A DNA stretch of 29,553 nucleotides from the IMG/VR virus record IMGVR_UViG_3300031951_000883, positions 1-29,553 of that record; one strand, given 5' to 3'. The translations under genes were made by a program, and so were the position numbers. Under the pieces are notes generated by a model. It searched no databases. It saw nothing but the letters and a program-made list of their open reading frames with translations, and was not told the DNA's origin. This DNA is from a virus. Position 1 is the first letter of the stretch. Each line of letters starts with the position of its first letter. Shown piece after piece: positions 16,102 through 22,032 of this stretch.

Positions 16102-16109
16102 CAAATATA
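16102..16109 (-). promoter_or_regulatory. Putative host-type -7 box (TATATTTG) for the HNH gene
   Basis: On the minus strand TATATTTG reads toward the HNH start at 16067, giving a leader of about 30 nt. The only TTG upstream is 14 bp away, shorter than the usual spacing, so the -33 element is weak or absent. It sits just downstream of the capsid-gene terminator, as needed for independent expression. Confidence 0.42.
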
Positions 16110-16114
16110 AATAA

Positions 16115-16142
16115 AAAAAGGGACAATTTCTTGTCCCTTTTT
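16115..16142 (-). terminator. Strong intrinsic terminator downstream of the major capsid gene
   Basis: AAAAAGGGACAA (16115-16126) pairs perfectly with TTGTCCCTTTTT (16131-16142) around a TTTC loop, a 12-bp stem. On the minus strand it is followed by seven T, 20 bp after the capsid stop codon. The GGGACA/TGTCCC core equals that of the hairpin at 15365-15388. Confidence 0.85.
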
Positions 16143-16161
16143 AGTTATACTTAAGATAAGA

Positions 16162-18030
16162 TTATCTAAGTTCTTGTAAGTCAAATGTACGAACACCATC
16201 AACAGTAATACGGCCATAAAATCTATTATTCACCATCTTTTTTGCGTAACGGGTCATAATACCTTTAATCGGTGTAAAGTTGAATGGGTTATACATTGTT
16301 GGAGTTAATTGAAGTGGTACGTATGGAGCGTAGATGTAACCAGTATCTAACAATGACGTTCCTTTGTGTCCTACTAACACTTGGTTAGCTGGGAAGTAAG
16401 GGTCACGGTATACTTGGTAACGACCTGCTAATGTACCAACTCTCTCAATACCCATATTGTATTGGTCTTGCTCAGGTGAAGCGTTAGATACGTGGAAGTA
16501 TTCTAAGTCATCAAAGATAGCAGAAACCTCAGAAGATACAACAATCCAGTTAGCTCCTCCACGAAGTGTAGACTTGTGAATTTGTGCAGATAATTGGTTG
16601 ATAGCTGTAATCAATGTTTGGTTCCAGTCTTTCTGAGTATAAGATGTAGTAGAAGCAATTCTTCTCCATCCGTTGTAGTCCCAACGTAAGTTCCATGCTG
16701 CACCTTTACGTAAATCTCTTAAGATTTCACGGTCAATTTCAGCCGCAACTTGTTCAGACAATAATGCTGTTAATTCAGCTTCAGCGTCAATGTTGTGGAA
16801 AGCCGCAACGTCTTGAGCTAATTCAGGAGACCACTGAGCTCTTAACTTTCTTTCAGTTACAGAAACTGTAACAGATTGAAGGTCGAAAGAAACTTCACCA
16901 ATCTTATCTTCAAATTCTAATTCTTTGTAACGTCTAAATACCGCTACGAAAGATGAACCTGAGTTACCTGAGAATAAAGTTGTACCTGAATATCCATCAG
17001 GAGTAGCTTGAGAACAACCTACACATACTGGACACTGTAAATCAACTTCTAAATAGATACAACCATCAACACTACAAAGGTTATCATAAGTACCACCGTT
17101 AGCACCTGGGAAAGTTGTTGTAGTTTGAGTGTTACCGTAGTTAACGATACCTCTACCATATTGTTGAGTAACAACTCTGAACAATAATGGAGTGTAAGCC
17201 GCTAAAGTAGCACAAGATGTTTGTGCAGATAAACCACCTGCTCCCCAAGCTCCACCGATGTTAGGGAAAATTTTCAAGTCAGACAAGAAAGACTCAGTAT
17301 CCATTTCAGAACCGTCTGGTGCTAAAAGTTTACCTGCTCCTATGTCGTTAAATCCACACATCTTGATGATAGCTCTACGATATTCAGTACCTGTAGAACC
17401 TGTGATAATTCCTACGTCAACTAAGTTACCGTTTGACCAAGTTTGAACAGTTGTAGTTGCAGTGATTGCAGTCCATTGTCCTTTAGAATAGTCAAACAAT
17501 CCTGGAGGGTCTAATCCTGCCTCAGCACCTTCGTAGAATAAATCATAAAGGTTTTTAGAGTAAGTTGGATTGTAAGTACCTGCTCCTGCAGTGTAACCTG
17601 TGTTAGGGTCACCAGGATAGTTTCCAGGAGAACCGATTGGTGCGTAGTGTTCACCTGAACTTCTGTCAAAGTTATTAACTAAACCGTTGTTATATCCTTG
17701 GATTTTAGGTACGAAGTAGAACAATTTACCGATTGGTAAGTTCATAGCTTGTACAGAAACGATATCGTTCGCTAACAATTTAGAGAATACACGTCTGATG
17801 ATTGGGAAAACAACTGTTTCAAACGAACCTGAAGATGCGTCTGAAGATGCTTCGTTAATCAATTGAGATGCTTGGTTCTCATATAATTGAGCTACGTTTT
17901 CTTTTAGGTGGCCTTTAAGACCTTCAAGGAACCCTAATTTGTCCCATTTGCTGATAGTATCTTCTTTGATAACTTTAAGGTGCTTAAGACCGATGTTACC
18001 AACAAGACCTGATTCTAATAATGCTCCCAT
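16162..18030 (-). CDS. 23: Major capsid protein (T4 gp23-like)
   Basis: A 622-residue homologue of T4 gp23 (521 residues), so about 100 residues longer. The N-terminal 60 residues are a removable helical propeptide; cleavage by the prohead protease is expected after Glu60 in QLINE/ASSDASSGSF, the same layout as T4 gp23. Then follow the family blocks VVFPIIRRVFSKLLANDIVS (73-92) and VQAMNLPIGKLFYFVPK (93-109), and later LRAQWSPELAQDVAAFHNID and the C-terminal SEVSAIFDDLEYF region. A Cys-dense insert (Cys319, 324, 333, 336, 339) is unusual. It is the last gene of the leftward head operon, ends at a strong terminator, and has an A-rich leader without Shine-Dalgarno. Confidence 0.93.
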   Translation of the reverse strand: MGALLESGLVGNIGLKHLKVIKEDTISKWDKLGFLEGLKGHLKENVAQLYENQASQLINEASSDASSGSFETVVFPIIRRVFSKLLANDIVSVQAMNLPIGKLFYFVPKIQGYNNGLVNNFDRSSGEHYAPIGSPGNYPGDPNTGYTAGAGTYNPTYSKNLYDLFYEGAEAGLDPPGLFDYSKGQWTAITATTTVQTWSNGNLVDVGIITGSTGTEYRRAIIKMCGFNDIGAGKLLAPDGSEMDTESFLSDLKIFPNIGGAWGAGGLSAQTSCATLAAYTPLLFRVVTQQYGRGIVNYGNTQTTTTFPGANGGTYDNLCSVDGCIYLEVDLQCPVCVGCSQATPDGYSGTTLFSGNSGSSFVAVFRRYKELEFEDKIGEVSFDLQSVTVSVTERKLRAQWSPELAQDVAAFHNIDAEAELTALLSEQVAAEIDREILRDLRKGAAWNLRWDYNGWRRIASTTSYTQKDWNQTLITAINQLSAQIHKSTLRGGANWIVVSSEVSAIFDDLEYFHVSNASPEQDQYNMGIERVGTLAGRYQVYRDPYFPANQVLVGHKGTSLLDTGYIYAPYVPLQLTPTMYNPFNFTPIKGIMTRYAKKMVNNRFYGRITVDGVRTFDLQELR

Positions 18031-18064
18031 TTTTTTTGGTTTTTATTATTTTTTAGTTTATTGT

Positions 18065-19537
18065 TTATTTAATTATTTTAGTCATTAAATCTTTCATTCT
18101 CATAAACTGAGGATTCTCATAAGTTTTTGATTCAATTAATGATTGTGCTGAACCTGTAACAGGTGCGTTATCAATAACTCTTTCAAATGACTCAGTGATG
18201 TTTCCTTTATTTGTAGATGAAAGTTCATCTTTAATAACTTTGTAAAGGTTTTTAGACTCTTTTAATGTGTCAGCTCCGTCAAATCTTCTCAAGATGTTAA
18301 TTTTCTCTTGTTTAGATGTTGAATGTTCTGTGAAAAGTCTTGTGGTGTAAGCCAAGTTTGAGTTAAACACAGCAACTTCGTTAAGTTTGTCTCTGAATAA
18401 ATTCAAAGCTTTTCTGTATTCTTCATTTTTAGCTCTTAACATTTCAACTTCTTCCATTAATTCGTAGTTTTCCTTCATATTAATGTTTGCACTTGAGTGT
18501 GCCTTTGGTTTAGGTAATCCACCTTTTCTGAAGTTAGAACCATTTCCTAATGTTCTAGCAGCTTCTTTAAACTCTCCTTTCTTCATTTTTGGAGTAGATT
18601 CTTTATATTCAAATTTTGGTTTACCAGTACCTTTTGTAGGATTAGCGGACTTTTTAACTGTTTTAAATCCACCTGTAGATTTTTCATAAGAGAATTTAGG
18701 ACTTCCTGTTTTACCTTTTTTTCCGACAACAGGCTTCATACCTTTTTTAGATTCAGACATATACTCCTCTTCTTGGTATTCTTCCTCCATATCTTCTTTA
18801 CGGTCAGTTGGAAAGAAATCTTCTTCTTCAAATTCTTCTTCAAATTCTTCTTCATCTCTGTCCATATGGATTTCATAGATAGTTTCTTCTAATTCAGAAT
18901 CTTCTTCTTCAAGTTCTTCTTTTTCCTCTTCTTCATTGTCATCATCCATAGCAATTTCATAAATTGTTTCTTCAAGTTCAGACTCTAAATCTTTATCTTC
19001 GTCTTCTTCGTCAGTAAAATATTCTTCTCCTGAAGATTCGTTAACTGATAATAAATACTCTTCGTCTCCGTCTTTAAGATTTACGTAATCACCATCTTTT
19101 GTGATTTCAACCTCATCTTCAGGTTTCATTTTTTTGAAGACTGTCATTAATAAATCGTGAGTTTCAGGAGTGTCTTCCATATTAGTGAAATCCATCACTT
19201 CAGGGTTCTCCTCATCGTCAAATTCAAAATCCATTTCTTCAGAATCGTCAGACATTTCGTCGTCAAAATCCATTTCTTCAGATTCTTCTTCATCAGACTC
19301 TTCTTCTTCAGATTCATCTTCTAACCCCATTTCCTCTTCAGATTCTTCTTCAGAATCCTCAAATTCCATTTCGTCTTCATCAGCCTCGTTTAAAGACTCC
19401 TTTACTAGTTCGCTAATTTCTTGCTTCATTGTTGACTCAAGTATTTCTTTTGCGTTTTCATTGATAGCTTCTTCCAAATTTTTTAATTGGATTACCGCTT
19501 CTTCAACTAAGTTTTTTTCTGCCATTTTTTTATGCAT
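18065..19537 (-). CDS. 22: Prohead core scaffold protein (T4 gp22-like), extended and acidic
   Basis: A 490-residue protein placed between protease and capsid genes exactly as T4 gp22 (269 residues). The first 50 residues are helical with several LxE sites, ending in VKESLNE/ADEDE (cleavage candidate after Glu51). Residues 52-260 are extremely acidic, with SELEETIYEI repeated at 186-195 and 214-223. Residues 265-345 are basic with two GSPKFSYEKST / GKPKFEYKEST units. The C-terminal 130 residues (EVEMLRAKNEEYRKALNLFR and onward) are a coiled coil typical of scaffold proteins in marine T4-like phages. It should be assembled in the prohead and degraded by the protease. MAEKN at residue 5 is an equally possible start. 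Confidence 0.8.
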   Translation of the reverse strand: MHKKMAEKNLVEEAVIQLKNLEEAINENAKEILESTMKQEISELVKESLNEADEDEMEFEDSEEESEEEMGLEDESEEEESDEEESEEMDFDDEMSDDSEEMDFEFDDEENPEVMDFTNMEDTPETHDLLMTVFKKMKPEDEVEITKDGDYVNLKDGDEEYLLSVNESSGEEYFTDEEDEDKDLESELEETIYEIAMDDDNEEEEKEELEEEDSELEETIYEIHMDRDEEEFEEEFEEEDFFPTDRKEDMEEEYQEEEYMSESKKGMKPVVGKKGKTGSPKFSYEKSTGGFKTVKKSANPTKGTGKPKFEYKESTPKMKKGEFKEAARTLGNGSNFRKGGLPKPKAHSSANINMKENYELMEEVEMLRAKNEEYRKALNLFRDKLNEVAVFNSNLAYTTRLFTEHSTSKQEKINILRRFDGADTLKESKNLYKVIKDELSSTNKGNITESFERVIDNAPVTGSAQSLIESKTYENPQFMRMKDLMTKIIK

Positions 19538-19542
19538 TTTTT

Positions 19543-19552
19543 TAATAAATAT
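19543..19552 (-). promoter_or_regulatory. ATATTTATTA element upstream of the scaffold gene
   Basis: Reads ATATTTATTA toward the scaffold gene, five bases before the first ATG. It is in the gap between the terminator at 19597-19619 and the scaffold start, the place where a fresh late promoter for scaffold and capsid genes is needed. Orientation and spacing are discussed in the findings. Confidence 0.4.
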
Positions 19553-19596
19553 GTAAATGTTTAAAAAAAGTTAGGTTTCAGATTAAATAAATAAAA

Positions 19597-19619
19597 AAAG
19601 GAGGGATAAACCCTCCTTT
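19597..19619 (-). terminator. Intrinsic terminator after the protease/DUF4494-like pair
   Basis: AAAGGAGGG (19597-19605) pairs with CCCTCCTTT (19611-19619) across a five-base loop. On the minus strand seven T follow. It lies 24 bp after the stop of the 71-residue gene and separates the upstream head genes from scaffold and capsid. Confidence 0.85.
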
Positions 19620-19642
19620 AATGTTTTCACAAAAGTTAATTT

Positions 19643-19858
19643 TTATTCAAAAATCTCATCAATCTTGCTTTCCGCAACTGATGTGATTCTCCAATCATAA
19701 GAGAACGACTCATAAGCCTTTGTAACTTTTGCCTCAACATCAGTTACATTGTAACCCTTAACGAGTTTTTCTTCTCTTACTTTTTTAATTTTTCCTGAGT
19801 TATCATCAGGTAAGTCGTACTGAACTTTTGCAACGAAATACTTTTCATCCATTTCCAT
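19643..19858 (-). CDS. DUF4494-like small protein
   Basis: A 71-residue protein: EKYFVAKVQYDLPDDNSGKI (5-24), KKVREEKLVKGYNVTDVEAK (25-44), then a TKAYESFSYDWRITSVAESK stretch ending in IDEIFE. The pattern (aromatic-x-VKVxY at the start, a KKVxExxLVxxxxxTxxEAxV middle, and an Ile-Glu-Ile-Phe-type end) matches DUF4494, a family of unknown function I know mainly from Bacteroidota. It lies between the prohead protease and the scaffold gene, where T4 has no counterpart, and ends at a terminator. The match is from memory and needs a profile search. Confidence 0.6.
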   Translation of the reverse strand: MEMDEKYFVAKVQYDLPDDNSGKIKKVREEKLVKGYNVTDVEAKVTKAYESFSYDWRITSVAESKIDEIFE

Positions 19859-19864
19859 AGTAAA

Positions 19865-20584
19865 TTATTTTGATAAATAATCGTTAAGTTTTTTCATTAA
19901 ATCAAGCGATTTACTTGCTGATTGTTCAGATTTTTGTTCTTGTTCTTCTTTTAAGTTTTCTTCGTATTTTGCTCTGTCATTAATATCTTGGAATAAATAC
20001 GCTCCTGGTGTTGATGGTGAAGATACTAAGTCAAAACAGATTAATTCAAAATCTTCCTGTACCTCATTCTGTTCACCTTTCTTAACCAAAGACCCAACTC
20101 CTCTTGAAGAAATACCCAAAGTAACTCCTTGTCTAAGTAAGTTCGCCGCTTGGTCACCTTTAGTTGATACAATACCTCTTTCGTGGAAGCCAGGTGATGT
20201 TAGTAACTTTAATTTACCAAGTAGAATATGACCATCCCACCACATCTCAGTAATGATGTGAGATACACGGTCTAAATCGATTAGAGATGACTCAGGATGA
20301 TTTAACTCTGATAATGCAACACCCTTACCTATATAATTCTTTTTGTAGTTCTCAACCTCTCTTTTTAGAATCCTTTCAGGGTAAACTCTACCATTTCTAT
20401 TTGGGGTATTGTATTTTTGTAATACGGCATAAAACTCAAATGGTTTTGAATAATCCAATTGAGTTTTATTTTCTTGTAACATTGATAGATTACGACCCTC
20501 TGTCGGAGATATATAACCAGCGTCCATTTCAATAAGGATACCTTTACCACTATCTTTTGGACCTAATATTTTTAAGTTTTGCAT
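19865..20584 (-). CDS. 21: Prohead core protease (T4 gp21-like, S77 family)
   Basis: A 239-residue serine protease that matures the T4-type prohead. LSELNHPESSLIDLDRVSHI (91-110) carries catalytic His96; TLGISSRGVG (155-164) carries the nucleophile (Ser159 or Ser160); FDLVSSPSTPGA (184-195) includes Asp185, the third catalytic residue by position in the family. T4 gp21 is 212 residues. The C-terminal 40 residues are a Glu/Gln-rich tail that is probably removed by self-cleavage. It cleaves after Glu in [LI]xE contexts, and such sites occur in the capsid protein, scaffold and tagged proteins of this window. Gene order portal, core proteins, protease, scaffold, capsid matches T4. Confidence 0.92.
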   Translation of the reverse strand: MQNLKILGPKDSGKGILIEMDAGYISPTEGRNLSMLQENKTQLDYSKPFEFYAVLQKYNTPNRNGRVYPERILKREVENYKKNYIGKGVALSELNHPESSLIDLDRVSHIITEMWWDGHILLGKLKLLTSPGFHERGIVSTKGDQAANLLRQGVTLGISSRGVGSLVKKGEQNEVQEDFELICFDLVSSPSTPGAYLFQDINDRAKYEENLKEEQEQKSEQSASKSLDLMKKLNDYLSK

Positions 20585-20592
20585 TTTACGTT

Positions 20593-21051
20593 TTATTCAT
20601 AAATATTATTCACTTTTGTTTTATCTGTTTTAGTTAATGCAAAAGTGAAATACTTATTACTTTTAAAATTTTCTTGGTCAATTAAATCAACAACTTCTTT
20701 GGTAAATTCTTTAATTTTAGGACATTTAAATTCGGAAACACTTTTAACGAAAAATGTAATTTCTAAATTCATAAATGAAGATTTGTTTAATGATAAACCA
20801 CTACTTCTTAAATCTGTGTCAACAATAAAATTTGTATCAATAAAATCGTAATTTAATATTTCATAGATTGTGTGTCTAATTGACCTATTAAAATTCATAA
20901 CCACTCTATCCCAATTTTCTTCATTTCTTTTGGGGTTAAGCCAAGATTGTATATTTATATAAAAAGATTTTAAATTTTTAGAATCTACTGTTCCATAATT
21001 AACCTTGAATTTTTTGTACCCCTTGAGTGATACGGATTTTCCTTTCTTCAT
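20593..21051 (-). CDS. Unknown head-module protein
   Basis: A 152-residue basic protein (GKSVSLKGYKKFKVNYGTVD at 4-23, later IQSWLNPKRNEENWDRVVMN). The centre predicts as alternating helix and strand, with LDLRSSG-like text (TDLRSSGLSLNKSSFMNLEI). No family is recognised. It lies between two genes of the head module, the position held in T4 by small core genes 67/68, but it has no acidic core-like composition and may instead be a neck or completion protein. The gene is separated from the next upstream head gene by the inverted bS21 gene, and 8 bp precede the protease start. Confidence 0.55.
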   Translation of the reverse strand: MKKGKSVSLKGYKKFKVNYGTVDSKNLKSFYINIQSWLNPKRNEENWDRVVMNFNRSIRHTIYEILNYDFIDTNFIVDTDLRSSGLSLNKSSFMNLEITFFVKSVSEFKCPKIKEFTKEVVDLIDQENFKSNKYFTFALTKTDKTKVNNIYE

Positions 21052-21101
21052 TTGTGTTCATAATTCTCACGTTTATTTTAGGAAAATATAGTTTAAATAA
21101 A

Positions 21102-21122
21102 TAAATTTGTCAAAAATTAGGA
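21102..21122 (+). promoter_or_regulatory. Host-type -7 box and SD-like site of the bS21 gene
   Basis: TAAATTTG at 21102-21109 fits the Bacteroidota TAnnTTTG box; no clear TTG is seen at -33. AGGA at 21119-21122 lies five bases before the ATG at 21128, good spacing for a Shine-Dalgarno interaction. Almost no other gene in the window has such a site, and in Bacteroidota the host bS21 gene is known as one of the exceptions with a strong SD. Confidence 0.5.
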
Positions 21123-21127
21123 TTAGT

Positions 21128-21310
21128 ATGTTAATTGTAAAAGTACACAATCAAAACATTGAGAAGGCTTTAAAGGAGCTTAAGAACAAAGTGATAAAAG
21201 TTAAACAGGTTAAAGAGTTAACCAAACGTAAAACTTTTGTTAAAAAGAGTAAAATTAAAAGAGACCAAAAAAGAAAGGCAATTTACTTACAAAGTAAATC
21301 AGAGGACTAA
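21128..21310 (+). CDS. rpsU: Ribosomal protein bS21, phage-encoded
   Basis: A 60-residue basic protein: MLIVKVHNQNIEKALKELKN (1-20), KVIKVKQVKELTKRKTFVKK (21-40), then SKIKRDQKRKAIYLQSKSED. The opening LIVKV strand, the IEKALKxLKxK helix, the KELxxRKTFVKKS centre and the basic KRxxKRKAIYLQ helix follow bS21, closest in style to Bacteroidota versions. bS21 binds the 30S platform near the 3' end of 16S rRNA. Start ATG 21128 gives the family start; a TTG at 21107 is upstream in frame but sits in the promoter. It is alone on the plus strand inside the leftward head operon; its last 12 bp overlap the 3' end of the 22018 gene. Confidence 0.82.
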   Translation: MLIVKVHNQNIEKALKELKNKVIKVKQVKELTKRKTFVKKSKIKRDQKRKAIYLQSKSED

Positions 21311-22018
21311 TTGTTTGTTTAATTCTTTAATTTTAACAAACTCATTAAAATTAAATTGTGTAGATGAGATTCTTTCTTTAGTTTCGTTTAATTTGGTTTT
21401 TAATTCTTCTTCAGAACTTGAAGTCATCATTTCATCCAATTTTTTTAATACTTGTTTCTTTTCAGTTTCAAAATTTTCTCTTAAAACTGATTCATCTTGT
21501 TTGAATATAGATAAAACTTCTTGTTTTGTTGATTCGTCAAGTTGATTCAAATACTGATTTGCTGTTGAGTTAGCAATTTTACTAACAGATGATAATGGTA
21601 ATTTAGAAATACTTTCTTTTATTACTTTTTTTGATTTTGTAAGATTTTCAATAACCAACTTTTTACTTTCAACAGTTTCTTCAATATTTTGAAGACTTGT
21701 ATTTAATATTTGGTCAATATTATGATATTCACTAACTTTCAAATCGTTGTTTACCCATTTAGCCAATTTTAAAAAATGTTTTTCAGGAATACTAATTCCT
21801 TTAGATTCTTTAATGATTTCATCAACTAATAAAGATGCACTTTCTTTATCCATTCCCAAGTTCTCATTTAACTTATCGTAAATAAAAAACAATTTTTTAG
21901 TGGGAGCTGATTTCAAAACTAATTCTTTAAAAGTTTTTAAATCGTTAGTTAATGACTCATTAACAAATGAGTTCACTAACTTTCTTTCTATCGCGGTTTT
22001 AAGGTATCCAAATTTCAT
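21299..22018 (-). CDS. Helical head-core protein candidate
   Basis: A 239-residue Lys/Glu/Ser-rich protein that is helical throughout, with coiled-coil-like stretches (around 110-135 and 180-215). The N-terminus (MKFGYLKTAIERKLVNSFVN, then Glu-Ser) is a basic amphipathic helix like the tags of other proteins here, with FVNE/S as a possible cleavage site. Directly downstream of the portal gene, it holds the position of the T4 prohead core genes 67/68, so a core or internal protein is the best guess. Homology to those is not visible by eye. ATATTTATTA at 22021-22030 lies 2 bp before the start codon. Confidence 0.55.
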   Translation of the reverse strand: MKFGYLKTAIERKLVNSFVNESLTNDLKTFKELVLKSAPTKKLFFIYDKLNENLGMDKESASLLVDEIIKESKGISIPEKHFLKLAKWVNNDLKVSEYHNIDQILNTSLQNIEETVESKKLVIENLTKSKKVIKESISKLPLSSVSKIANSTANQYLNQLDESTKQEVLSIFKQDESVLRENFETEKKQVLKKLDEMMTSSSEEELKTKLNETKERISSTQFNFNEFVKIKELNKQLVL

Positions 22019-22020
22019 AT

Positions 22021-22030
22021 TAATAAATAT
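22021..22030 (-). promoter_or_regulatory. ATATTTATTA element between portal and core-protein genes
   Basis: Fills most of the 14-bp gap between the portal stop (22033) and the start codon at 22018. It has the same spacing to ATG (2 bp) as the copy at 6094-6103. If it is a -10 element the transcript would begin at or inside the start codon, so either the mRNA is leaderless or the element has another role. Confidence 0.35.
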
Positions 22031-22032
22031 TC

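Noticed and set aside
19170-19556. A 128-residue Ser-rich ORF on the plus strand
   Set aside because: It is the antisense shadow of the Glu/Asp-rich part of the scaffold gene; Glu and Asp codons read as Ser in reverse. It crosses the promoter gap and has no supporting context.
21107-21127. TTG at 21107 as the bS21 start
   Set aside because: It adds residues not present in bS21 and overlaps the TAAATTTG box; ATG 21128 has the AGGA site and the family-typical start.
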